Assembly: GCA_945873715.1 (NCBI GenBank)
Contig: CAMCFL010000029.1
Span: forward strand, 1 to 12,930
From: Akkermansia muciniphila
Lineage (GTDB): Bacteria > Verrucomicrobiota > Verrucomicrobiia > Limisphaerales > UBA9464
Reading direction: 5' to 3'
DNA length: 12,930 bases
Shown here: piece by piece, positions 1 to 7,910 of the stretch
Layout of the letters: each line of letters begins with the position of its first letter
How positions within the stretch are numbered: the first letter of the stretch is position 1
Position numbers and translations under genes: made by a program
The notes under the pieces: generated by a model
What the model saw: only the letters and a program-made list of their open reading frames with translations
Database searches by the model: none
Told to the model about the DNA's origin: nothing

Positions 1-40
1 GCAGGCAAGGGAAAAAGCAGTCCCCTTTTTCTTGGGCAGC

Positions 41-46
41 AAGGAA
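41..46 (+). promoter_or_regulatory. Shine-Dalgarno-like site for the first gene
   Basis: AAGGAA lies 5 bases upstream of the ATG at 52, a normal spacing for a ribosome binding site. It is the only clear Shine-Dalgarno-like sequence in front of a gene start in this window and is the main reason for preferring the start at 52 over the later in-frame ATG at 136. Nothing else of note was seen in bases 1-51 apart from a weak A/T-stem hairpin (11-17 with 25-31). Confidence 0.45.
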
Positions 47-51
47 AGCGA

Positions 52-2643
52 ATGAATTCGGTGATTGATGGACCCCGTCAAAAAGGCTACGAGCGAGGCT
101 CGTCCTCGAGCGAGTTTCCAGGAAACGAATGTCGCATGCGCTTAACTGCGGGAAATAGCATCAACGGAGGGGTTCGCTCCTGCCAGAGCAGATGGCCGCT
201 ACCCAGCTTCAGCCTTCTACTGGGCGTCCTGCTGTATGCCGAAGCGGCCGCTGGCTCATCCGTGCCTGATTCCGATCCCTCCAATCGGGTGGACGCTCTG
301 CCCCATTGGGCGTTCCGACCGGTCACACAACCCACGGTGCCAACGGTGAACTCCGGATGGGTCCGTAATCCGATCGATGCTTTTCTGGCCGTCGGGCACG
401 AGCAACGCGGCCTGGTTCCCGTCGATCCTGCGCCGCCGAGCATCCTGCTGCGTCGGCTCTACCTGGACCTCGTCGGTGTGCCGCCTACGACCTCGGAATT
501 GGAGGAGTTCGCGGCGCACCCGACCGACGCGCGCTATGGGGAAATTGTGGAGCGTCTGCTGCACAGCCCCCGGCACGGGGAACGTTGGGGCCGGCATTGG
601 ATGGACATCTGGCGTTACAGCGACTGGGCCGGGCACGGTGCCGAAGTCCGCGAGAGCCAGCCGCACATTTGGCGCTGGCGCGATTGGATCATCGAATCGC
701 TGAACGCAGACAAGCCCTACGACCGCATGGTGGTCGAGATGCTCGCGGCGGACGAGCTCGCTCCGCTCGACTCCGGCGCGCTTCGGGCCACCGGTTTCCT
801 CGTTCGAAACTGGTTTCGTTACAACCGCAACGTCTGGCTGGAAGATACCGTGGAGCACACGGGTAAGGCGTTCCTCGGGCTGACGTTTAACTGCGCGAAG
901 TGTCATGATCATAAGTCCGATCCGCTGTCGCAGGTGGATTTCTACCGCATGCGGGCGTTTTTCGAGCCTTACGAAGTTCGAACCAATCTGCTGACCTACG
1001 CGGGCGATGCCAGAACCAACAGCGTGGTGCAGGCCTTCGATGCGCGGTTGGCCGAACCCACCTTTGTCTTCACCCGCGGCGACGAAGCCCGACCCGAGAC
1101 CAATCAGCCTGTTCGGCCGCACCTCCCTGATTTTCTGGTGAACACACGTCCCCAGATCGCGCCTGTGGCCTTGCCATTGGGAAGTTACTATCCGGCGTTG
1201 AGTGAAGCGGTCGTGAAGGACGCATTGACACGGAACGACGCCTCCGTCCTGGCAGCGGAGCAGAAGGCGGACGTTGCCTGGGCTGCGGCCCTGGCGTCCA
1301 CCAACGACGTGGAATCGCTGCGGGTCACGGCAGGGATCGCCAGCCGGCAAGCCGTCCTCGCCCGGGCCCAACAGGTTTCGCTCCGGCAACGCATCGTTGC
1401 TGAGCGCGTGAAACATGCTGTGGTCCCGGGCGACCCTGAGTCCGCGGCCCGCGCCGCCTCCGGAGCGGAACGGCAAGCCAACGTCGCCGCGGCGGAGTTG
1501 GCGCTGGCCGACGCCGCGGCTTCGCTTCAAGCAACGCGCGCTCTCCAGAAGCAGGCTGAACTTCAGGCGAATCCGGAGGCCGATCCCAAGCCCGATCCGC
1601 AGGTCGAAGCCAAGGCGCAGAAGGCCCTGGCCGACGCGGAGAAGAAGGTGGCCTCCGCGCAGGAGGCTCTCACATCGGCCCAACGCGCCGTGCTCGAACC
1701 GTCCTCGTCGTATGCCGCGCTGGGGCCGGTCTATCCGAAGACTTCCTCCGGTCGTCGGCTCGCGCTCGCGCGATGGATCGCCAGCCCGGACAATCCGTTG
1801 ACTGCCCGTGTCGCGATGAACCATCTGTGGATGCGTCATCTGGGCAGCCCGCTGGTCCCGACGGTGTTTGATTTTGGAAAGGCCGGAAAGCCGCCCACCC
1901 ACCCGGAGCTGTTGGACTGGCTGGCCGCAGAATTCGTGCGGCAGGGATGGAGCATGAAGGCCATGCACCGGCTCATCGTCACCTCCGCCGCGTATCGTAT
2001 GAGATCGTCCGGGGGCGCGATGATGGCTCAGAACCAGGCGAAGGATCCCGACAACGTCCAATTGTGGCGGATGAACGTGCGACGGGCCGAGGCCGAGTTG
2101 GTGCGAGACAGCGTGCTCCATGTTGGAGGCGCACTGGACTGGACCATGGGTGGTCCGGAGTTGGAAGAAGGGTCGGGTGAGACGTCGGCGCGGCGCAGTA
2201 TTTATTTTCGGCACGCGAAGGAAAAGCTCATGGAATTCACGCGGACGTTCGACGGACCTGGCGTCACCGAGTGCTATCGTCGCAATGAAAGCATCGTCCC
2301 GCAACAGGCCCTGGCCATGGCCAACAGCGTTCTGGTCAAGACCCAATCCCGGCGGCTCGCGCAAGCGATCATCGCCGCCATTGGCGGCGAGTCCGAAGAC
2401 GCCCGGTTCATCAACACGGCGTTCATGGGCATCCTGAGCCGGCCACCCAAGCCGGAGGAAACCGCCGCCTGCCGAGTATTCCTCCAAGCGCAGGCCGCGC
2501 TGCTCGCCGAGCCAACGCGACTTACCGCGGCGACCGTCGGCGATGTTTCCGATCTGCCGCCGTCCCAAGAGCCACGGGCGCGGGCGAAGGAGAACCTGAT
2601 CTTGGTCCTCTTCAATCACAACGATTTCATCAGCATCCGATGA
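52..2643 (+). CDS. Secreted DUF1549/DUF1553 (PSCyt2-PSD1) protein with CxxCH motif
   Basis: The 863-residue product has the PSCyt2 (DUF1549) then PSD1 (DUF1553) architecture typical of Planctomycetes and Verrucomicrobia. PSCyt2 spans about residues 105-310 and includes RRLYLDLVGVPPT, HWMD and the cytochrome-c-like motif CAKCH (C281, C284, H285) followed by DHK. PSD1 spans about 565-850 and opens with the family-typical LGPVYPKTSSGRRLALARW stretch. Between them, residues 383-548 are an Ala/Glu/Gln/Lys-rich, probably coiled-coil insert. A hydrophobic segment near residues 51-67 followed by small residues looks like a signal peptide, but it has a long leader if the start is at 52. The in-frame ATG at 136 (residue 29) would give a shorter leader; 52 is preferred for its AAGGAA site. 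No N-terminal PSCyt1 haem domain is visible. The biochemical role of the family is unproven; a periplasmic, haem-linked role is inferred. It overlaps the DUF1501 gene by four bases, a pairing common in PVC genomes. Confidence 0.93.
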   Translation: MNSVIDGPRQKGYERGSSSSEFPGNECRMRLTAGNSINGGVRSCQSRWPLPSFSLLLGVLLYAEAAAGSSVPDSDPSNRVDALPHWAFRPVTQPTVPTVNSGWVRNPIDAFLAVGHEQRGLVPVDPAPPSILLRRLYLDLVGVPPTTSELEEFAAHPTDARYGEIVERLLHSPRHGERWGRHWMDIWRYSDWAGHGAEVRESQPHIWRWRDWIIESLNADKPYDRMVVEMLAADELAPLDSGALRATGFLVRNWFRYNRNVWLEDTVEHTGKAFLGLTFNCAKCHDHKSDPLSQVDFYRMRAFFEPYEVRTNLLTYAGDARTNSVVQAFDARLAEPTFVFTRGDEARPETNQPVRPHLPDFLVNTRPQIAPVALPLGSYYPALSEAVVKDALTRNDASVLAAEQKADVAWAAALASTNDVESLRVTAGIASRQAVLARAQQVSLRQRIVAERVKHAVVPGDPESAARAASGAERQANVAAAELALADAAASLQATRALQKQAELQANPEADPKPDPQVEAKAQKALADAEKKVASAQEALTSAQRAVLEPSSSYAALGPVYPKTSSGRRLALARWIASPDNPLTARVAMNHLWMRHLGSPLVPTVFDFGKAGKPPTHPELLDWLAAEFVRQGWSMKAMHRLIVTSAAYRMRSSGGAMMAQNQAKDPDNVQLWRMNVRRAEAELVRDSVLHVGGALDWTMGGPELEEGSGETSARRSIYFRHAKEKLMEFTRTFDGPGVTECYRRNESIVPQQALAMANSVLVKTQSRRLAQAIIAAIGGESEDARFINTAFMGILSRPPKPEETAACRVFLQAQAALLAEPTRLTAATVGDVSDLPPSQEPRARAKENLILVLFNHNDFISIR
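2640..2643 (+). promoter_or_regulatory. ATGA stop/start overlap (translational coupling)
   Basis: The ATG of the DUF1501 gene (2640-2642) overlaps the TGA of the upstream gene (2641-2643). No Shine-Dalgarno sequence precedes this ATG, so reinitiation by ribosomes finishing the upstream gene is the likely route of translation. This implies co-transcription and coordinated amounts of the two proteins. Confidence 0.7.
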
Positions 2644-4136
2644 ACAAGCACCCCACGAACCACACGCGGTGGACGATGCCCGGGACCCGCCGTTCCTTCC
2701 TGGCGGATTGCGGCATGGGAATGACCGGCATGGTTCTCGGCACAATGCTGGGCCGGGAAGGGAACGTCCAAGCGTCCGCGAGCGTGACACCGAACGCGAT
2801 GGTTCTCGGGCGCCCCCACTTCGCTCCGCGCGCCAAGAGTGTCATCTGGCTGTTCATGCAAGGGGGCACGAGCCAGATGGAGAGTTTCGACCCCAAGCCG
2901 GAGCTGAATCGTTACGAGGGAAAGACCATCGATGAAACGCCATACAAAGGGACGTTGGATTCCCCGTATCTCAAGAAGAACCTGCGCGAGTTGGTGACGG
3001 GGTTGCACAAGGTGCATCCGAAGATCTTCCCCATGCAGGTCGGCTATCGAAAGCGCGGGCGCAGCGGCTTGGAAGTCAGCGATTGGTGGCCGCACGTGGG
3101 CGACTGCATCGATGACATCGCCGTGGTGCGGTCGATGTGGACCACGGACAACAATCACGGAGCCCAACTGCAGTTCCATACCGGCCGTCATGTTCTGGAG
3201 GGCCAGTTCCCCACCATTGGTTCCTGGGTTCACTACGGCCTCGGCACGCTGAACGAGAATCTCCCCCAGTTCGTCGTCATGGGCCGTCCGGTCGCGGACT
3301 GCTGCGGAGGGGTTGGAGCGCATGGCGCGAATTACCTCGGACCTGAACATCAGGGCGTCCAGCTCGCGATCGACCCGAAACGGCCGTTGCCGTACGCCGG
3401 GCCTGGAGCGGAAGTTTTCGCCGAGGAACAGCAGGCCCAGTTCGCCTTGATGGATCGCCTCAATCGGATCGCGGCGATCGAGTATCCGGAGGACGCCGCC
3501 CTCGCCGCGCGCATCAAGTCCTATGAACTGGCGTTCCGCATGCAGATGGCGGTGCCGGAAGTCGTGGCGTTCAACGAGGAATCGGAAGGCACCCGCCGCC
3601 TTTACGGCCTCGACCAATCCACCACGAAATCGTTTGGCCAGCAATGCCTCGCTGCACGACGCCTGGTGGAACGGGGTGTTCGATTCGTGCAGATTTTTCA
3701 CGGCGGCAATGGCGGGGCAGGGGAGTGGGATGCCCACGGCGGCCTGCGCAGCAATCACACCACACTCTGCGGCCAGGTGGATCTCCCGATCGCCGGCCTG
3801 CTCAAGGATTTGAAACAGCGAGGCCTGCTCGATGAAACGCTGGTCGTGTGGGGGACAGAGTTCGGCCGGACTCCAGGCGCCCAAGGCAGCGACGGTCGGG
3901 ATCATCATCCCTACGGGTTCTCCGTCTGGCTCGCTGGCGGCGGCATCCGCGGTGGCATCGCGCACGGGGCCACGGACGAACTTGGATTCCACGCCGTGGA
4001 GGACCGCCATTACATAACTGATCTCCATGCTACCATCCTCCACCAGCTTGGTCTGGAGCCGGAGAAGCTCAACGTTCCCGGACGCACGCGTCTCGAGATC
4101 GACTACGGCGAACCGATCCGCGGGATTATTTCCTAG
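2640..4136 (+). CDS. Tat-exported DUF1501 family protein
   Basis: The 498-residue product matches DUF1501, the usual partner of DUF1549/DUF1553 proteins in PVC bacteria. The N-terminus has a twin-arginine signal: TRRSFL at residues 16-21 followed by a Gly/Met/Leu-rich hydrophobic stretch to about 38, so the folded protein is probably exported by Tat. Family landmarks include IWLFMQGGTSQMESFDPKP (69-87), GEWDAHGG (361-368), VVWGTEFGRTP (402-412), GRDHHPYG (419-426) and the C-terminal DLHATILHQLG (461-471). The conserved Asp/His residues in these motifs resemble the metal site of the alkaline phosphatase/sulfatase superfamily, to which DUF1501 is distantly related, but no activity is established. 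Length is normal and the gene looks intact. M13 (2676) is an alternative start that would keep the Tat motif; the ATGA overlap favours 2640. Confidence 0.93.
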   Translation: MNKHPTNHTRWTMPGTRRSFLADCGMGMTGMVLGTMLGREGNVQASASVTPNAMVLGRPHFAPRAKSVIWLFMQGGTSQMESFDPKPELNRYEGKTIDETPYKGTLDSPYLKKNLRELVTGLHKVHPKIFPMQVGYRKRGRSGLEVSDWWPHVGDCIDDIAVVRSMWTTDNNHGAQLQFHTGRHVLEGQFPTIGSWVHYGLGTLNENLPQFVVMGRPVADCCGGVGAHGANYLGPEHQGVQLAIDPKRPLPYAGPGAEVFAEEQQAQFALMDRLNRIAAIEYPEDAALAARIKSYELAFRMQMAVPEVVAFNEESEGTRRLYGLDQSTTKSFGQQCLAARRLVERGVRFVQIFHGGNGGAGEWDAHGGLRSNHTTLCGQVDLPIAGLLKDLKQRGLLDETLVVWGTEFGRTPGAQGSDGRDHHPYGFSVWLAGGGIRGGIAHGATDELGFHAVEDRHYITDLHATILHQLGLEPEKLNVPGRTRLEIDYGEPIRGIIS

Positions 4137-4225
4137 CGAGGCGTGCCTCCAACTCCTTTTGGAATCTCGAGCTGCGACCGGATTGAGAGAAGGGCACGCG
4201 TCGCTCTGGTCTCCACAATCCGACC

Positions 4226-6541
4226 GTGAATGCTGGAACGACCCAACGAACAATCATGCGCAACACAGTCCTGAAATCCGTTGCTCAATTCACTCTATTC
4301 ACAGCGATGTCGATGGTTGGCTCCCCGCTGGCGATCTTGCGCAGCGCGTCCTGCTCGGTCCTCCTTTGCCTATTCGGCTTGGGCGCGATGCCGGCCGTCG
4401 GGGCTGACCTGTCCTGGCGCATCGTCGCCCGGGCCGACAACGATGTCGTCCGCGTGCTGCAGGATTCCGGGGCAAAGGTTGAACGCTTCGACGATGCCGC
4501 GACCGCGGTGACGCAGTCGCCGCCGGGGGCCGGCGTGCTGGTGCTGGCGGATCAGTATCCGCAGCAAACCACCCGTCTGGCTCCGGAGTTGTTTGATCAG
4601 GCCCGCGACAAGAAGCTGCGCCTCTACGTGGAATACCCGTCGTTTGTTCCGGGGCTCAAACTTGGCGAACCGAAGACCCTGAAGACGGGCCACTGGGGCA
4701 ACATCCTGGAACGAACGGTGGTGGCGAGCGATGCCTTTGGTGATGCGCTGAAGAAGATGCGCATCCTGATGATCCACGATGCCCACTACCTGCCGGTCGA
4801 GACCAGCCAACCGCATCTCGTGATCGCCCGGGTCGCCGGCTATGACGACGCGTTGTACGGGCTCCCGAAAACCAACGTTTACCCGATCCTTTTCGAGCCT
4901 CCCGGCAGCGGAGTGTTGGTGGGAACCACCAAACTCAGCCAGTTCGTGACGGCCCGCTATGCACCGTTGGATGCCTGGGAACCGGTGTGGCGGATGATCT
5001 TGAAATGGGTGCAGCCGGGCGCCGAAGTTCCGATGCTACGGTGGAAGCCCACCGTACATCCTTCGTTCGCGCGGGCTGCCGAGCTGCCGGCGGATGTCGA
5101 ACGAAAGGCGCTGGAGCGCGGGGCCGATTGGTTTCGGAAGTCCGGTCTGCTGGTCCATCCGTCGTGGCAAGCACGTTACGATCGGCCTTCCAATCAGGGG
5201 CCGCCCACTGCGGACTGGCCCGATGGACATCGCGCGGGACCTGGGGTTCGGGACGCCGCTACGGGCGATGGCAGTCTTGGCCTGCTCGAGGGATTTCGTT
5301 CGAGGATCTATCACGACGGATCCCAGTCGGTCGTGTGGTGGCGGCGGGCGGACAATAACGCTGAATCGGCCGGAGCGCTGGCCCTGGCGGGTTCCGTCCT
5401 TCAGCGGCCGGAGTTCACTCGCATCGGATCGAATCTTGCCGACTGGCTGACGAGCAAATCGGCGCTCTACAACGGTGCCTTCGCCGATCCGAAGCATCCG
5501 GCCTTCGGCCTGGCAGGGTGGAACGATGTGCCGCGCTACTTCGGCGGCGCGCACGGGTATCACCAGCTGTGGGCCGATGACAATGCGCGGGCCTGGCTTG
5601 GATTGCTGCGGACTGCGGCGGCATTGCGGACCGATCGCTTCGACGAACGATTGAGTCAGCAGCTTCTTGCGATGCTGCGGCTGACCGGGCGGAAGGGCTT
5701 CACCTTTCCGCACACGGAGCTGTCCTCACTGGCCAGTGGTGGGTGGGAACGCCATTTCAAGGGATCTTCCGAAGACTTGTCGCCGCACTTCCAAGCCTAC
5801 GTGCAAGCGTGTCTTCTTTGGGGGGCGAGGGCCACCGGGTTTCCGGCCTTCCGGGAGCGCGCCACTTCGGGCATCCGGAGAATGATGGAGGTGTATCCGC
5901 AAGGTTGGTCAGCGACGAACGATCAGTTCAACCAGGAGCGAGCCCGCATGCTGCTGGCGCTCGCTTGGCTGGTGCGGCTGGAGGATTCGCCGGAACACCG
6001 GGAATGGCTGCGGCGCGTGGCGACCGATCTCACGAGCGACATGGATCCCTGCGGCGCGATCCTAACGAAGATCAAACATGGTCCCGCCAGCAACGAGGCC
6101 TATGGCACAGGGGAGACCACGCTTGTTCAAGCCAACGGCGACCCGAACACCGACCTGCTCTACACCGTGAACTTCGCCCTCGTCGGACTGCACGAAGCCG
6201 CCGCTGCCACCGGCGAAGCCCTCTATCGCGAGGCCGCAGACAAGATCGTGCGCTTCCTCTGCCGGGTGCAGGTGAAGAGCGAGGCTCAACCCGAGCTCGA
6301 CGGCGGATGGTTCCGCGGGTTCGACTATCGCCGCTGGGAATACTGGGGTAGCGATGCCGATGTCGGCTGGAGCCTCTACACCATGGAGACAGGCTGGATT
6401 TCGGGCGAAATACTCTCCGTGCTCGCCCTGCGGGAGATGAAGACCTCGCTCTGGGATCTCACTGCCAACAGTACGATTCCGCATCACTTCGCAGTCTGGC
6501 GCGAGCGGATGCTGCCGGACGAAGTGCTCTCCGCCAAATGA
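4226..6541 (+). CDS. Secreted protein of unknown family, six-hairpin glycosidase-like C-terminal part
   Basis: I do not recognise a named family for this 771-residue protein. From the GTG at 4226 the N-terminus is long. ATGs at 4256 and 4307 are alternative starts, and the latter gives a conventional signal peptide (hydrophobic SCSVLLCLFGLGAM, then AVGA, mature from about residue 61). Residues 61-265 look like an alpha/beta domain with strands such as GVLVLAD and LRLYVEYPSF, perhaps a class-I-glutamine-amidotransferase or ThuA-like fold (inference only). Residues 285-745 are helix-rich with repeated Trp/Asp/Gly-bearing loops, for example DGSQSVVWWRRADNNAE (364-380), GWNDVPRYFGGAHGYHQLW (431-449) and the C-terminal DGGWFRGFDYRRWEYWGSD (692-710), followed by ADVGWS and ETGWISG. 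This pattern fits the (alpha/alpha)6 six-hairpin glycosidase superfamily. A secreted carbohydrate-active enzyme is the best guess; catalytic residues cannot be assigned. The preceding 89-base gap has no Shine-Dalgarno site or obvious promoter. Confidence 0.85.
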   Translation: MNAGTTQRTIMRNTVLKSVAQFTLFTAMSMVGSPLAILRSASCSVLLCLFGLGAMPAVGADLSWRIVARADNDVVRVLQDSGAKVERFDDAATAVTQSPPGAGVLVLADQYPQQTTRLAPELFDQARDKKLRLYVEYPSFVPGLKLGEPKTLKTGHWGNILERTVVASDAFGDALKKMRILMIHDAHYLPVETSQPHLVIARVAGYDDALYGLPKTNVYPILFEPPGSGVLVGTTKLSQFVTARYAPLDAWEPVWRMILKWVQPGAEVPMLRWKPTVHPSFARAAELPADVERKALERGADWFRKSGLLVHPSWQARYDRPSNQGPPTADWPDGHRAGPGVRDAATGDGSLGLLEGFRSRIYHDGSQSVVWWRRADNNAESAGALALAGSVLQRPEFTRIGSNLADWLTSKSALYNGAFADPKHPAFGLAGWNDVPRYFGGAHGYHQLWADDNARAWLGLLRTAAALRTDRFDERLSQQLLAMLRLTGRKGFTFPHTELSSLASGGWERHFKGSSEDLSPHFQAYVQACLLWGARATGFPAFRERATSGIRRMMEVYPQGWSATNDQFNQERARMLLALAWLVRLEDSPEHREWLRRVATDLTSDMDPCGAILTKIKHGPASNEAYGTGETTLVQANGDPNTDLLYTVNFALVGLHEAAAATGEALYREAADKIVRFLCRVQVKSEAQPELDGGWFRGFDYRRWEYWGSDADVGWSLYTMETGWISGEILSVLALREMKTSLWDLTANSTIPHHFAVWRERMLPDEVLSAK

Positions 6542-6648
6542 TCCAGCCTGGCTGCTGCGGTGGAATCGCGATTCTCGACGCCTTGGACAATTTCCTTCCC
6601 GCTCGAGGCGATCCTCGCAACGATGCCGAACATCGCCTTTGTCCCACC

Positions 6649-7875
6649 ATGCAAACCACTCTGAGGATCAAACTCTCCACGTTCATGTTTCTCCAGTACT
6701 TCATCTGGGGTTCCTGGTATGTGAGCATGGGTACTTACCTTGCGAATACGCTGAAGTTCGAGGGGGCACAGATTGGCCTCGCCTATGGCGCGTTTGCCTG
6801 GGGAGCAATGATCTCGCCCTTCTTTGTCGGGTTGATCGCGGATCGCTTCTTTGCCTCGGAGAAGCTGCTCGCGGTGCTCGGGATCGCTGGAGGAGGGGTG
6901 TTGTGCTTGCTCCCGAGCTTGCGCGAGTTCGGAAGTTTCTTTCCGGTGTTGATCCTCTACTGCGCCCTGTATGTGCCGACGCTGGCGCTGGGGAACTCGC
7001 TCTCGCTTCACCACCTCGCGGATGCAAGGACGGATTTCCCGCGGGTGAAGACACTCGCGGCCGTGGGCTGGATCGCGGGCGGTGTGACGCTCTCGCTGCT
7101 CAAGGGTGAGCAGTCGGCCTTCCAATTCTACCTGGCGGGCGGCATCTCGATCCTGTTCGGCCTCTTTTCCCTCACGCTGCCGCACACACCTCCGAAGAAG
7201 ACAGGCGCAAACCTGAAGTGGAGCGAAGTGCTTGGCCTCGATGCGCTTGCGCTGCTGCGCAAGCCGTCGTTCGCGATCTTCATCGCGTGCATGTTTCTCA
7301 TCTGCATCCCGCTTTACTTCTACTTCGTGATGATGGGCATCTATCTCACGGAACTGAAGTGGGAAAGCATGGCGGCGAAGATGTCGTTGGCGCAGGTCTC
7401 GGACGTGATCTTCCTTTTTCTCCTGCCGGTGTTCTTGAAGCGACTTGGTTACAAGCTCACCCTCTTCCTTGGAATTCTCGCCTGGGCGGCGCGCTACTTT
7501 GCGCTGGCGGGCAGCGCAGGCAGTGGCGGCATGACCGTGTTGCTCATCTACACGGCGATCCTGCTCCACGGCGTGTGCTACGACTTTCTCTTCGTCGCCG
7601 GGCAACTCTATGTGGATGAGGAGGCCAACGAGCGGATGCGCGGCGCGGCGCAGGGCTTCATCGCGTTCATCCTGTGGGGCGTCGGTGCCTTCGTCGGCTC
7701 GCTGCTTGCCGGTAAAGTATTGGCTGCGCACAAGCTGGCGGAACCCATCGGCGGCCTGGCTCACGATTGGGCCGGCATCTGGCGGCTACCCGCGCTCGGC
7801 GCAGTCGCGGTGCTTGTCGTGTTCCTGCTCTTCTTTCGCGACCCGCCGAGGAAAACGGACGCCGCCTCGCGTTAA
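6649..7875 (+). CDS. MFS permease, nucleoside:H+ symporter-like
   Basis: The 408-residue product from the ATG at 6649 is a 12-transmembrane permease. Helices fall at about 11-31, 43-63, 73-90, 98-118, 133-151, 158-176, 207-232, 247-264, 269-288, 294-316, 333-358 and 378-396. It resembles the nucleoside:H+ symporter family (Nuc_H_symport, NupG/XapB-like). FLQYFIWGSWYVSMGTYL opens helix 1 (14-31), GLIADRFFASEK (61-72) is the MFS loop 2-3 motif, and HGVCYDFLFVAGQLYVDEEA (307-326) fits that family well. PVC and Bacteroidetes members often sit beside sugar or nucleoside catabolic genes, so the substrate may be a sugar or nucleoside and is not decided here. An in-frame ATG at 6538 overlaps the upstream TGA and would add 37 residues. 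That extension is polar and unlike the family's N-terminus, so 6649 is preferred although it has no Shine-Dalgarno site. Confidence 0.92.
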   Translation: MQTTLRIKLSTFMFLQYFIWGSWYVSMGTYLANTLKFEGAQIGLAYGAFAWGAMISPFFVGLIADRFFASEKLLAVLGIAGGGVLCLLPSLREFGSFFPVLILYCALYVPTLALGNSLSLHHLADARTDFPRVKTLAAVGWIAGGVTLSLLKGEQSAFQFYLAGGISILFGLFSLTLPHTPPKKTGANLKWSEVLGLDALALLRKPSFAIFIACMFLICIPLYFYFVMMGIYLTELKWESMAAKMSLAQVSDVIFLFLLPVFLKRLGYKLTLFLGILAWAARYFALAGSAGSGGMTVLLIYTAILLHGVCYDFLFVAGQLYVDEEANERMRGAAQGFIAFILWGVGAFVGSLLAGKVLAAHKLAEPIGGLAHDWAGIWRLPALGAVAVLVVFLLFFRDPPRKTDAASR

Positions 7876-7910
7876 CGGACTCGTCGGCCCAACCTCCACT
7901 GATCCATCAA

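Noticed and set aside
11..31. Short hairpin GAAAAAG (11-17) with CTTTTTC (25-31), possible terminator of an upstream gene
   Set aside because: The stem is only 7 bp and mostly A-T, with no T-tract after it; too weak to call a terminator.
256..2790. Very long antisense reading frame (844 codons) opposite the first gene
   Set aside because: It is the mirror of a high-GC gene: Arg/Gly/His-rich, no family motifs, while the + strand carries clear PSCyt2 and PSD1 motifs.
4141..4199. Inverted repeat GCGTGCC / GGCACGC flanking most of the gap before the third gene
   Set aside because: Seven base pairs separated by a 45-base loop in GC-rich DNA is readily expected by chance and has no terminator or operator features.
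2616..4253. Antisense reading frame of 545 codons over the DUF1501 gene
   Set aside because: Composition is typical of reverse-strand shadow coding and no domain is visible; the + strand DUF1501 match is unambiguous.
6583..6588. TTGGAC resembling a -35 promoter element upstream of the permease
   Set aside because: No -10-like sequence lies at the expected distance; the downstream bases are GC-rich.
6484..7764. Antisense reading frame of 426 codons over the permease
   Set aside because: Very rich in charged residues (Arg, Glu, His), as expected from the complement of membrane-helix codons; no recognisable family.
7767..7910. In-frame N-terminal extension of the isochorismatase/NPCBM gene starting at 7767
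   Set aside because: It would overlap the permease by 109 bases and place an Arg-rich stretch before a clear signal peptide that starts at 7911.
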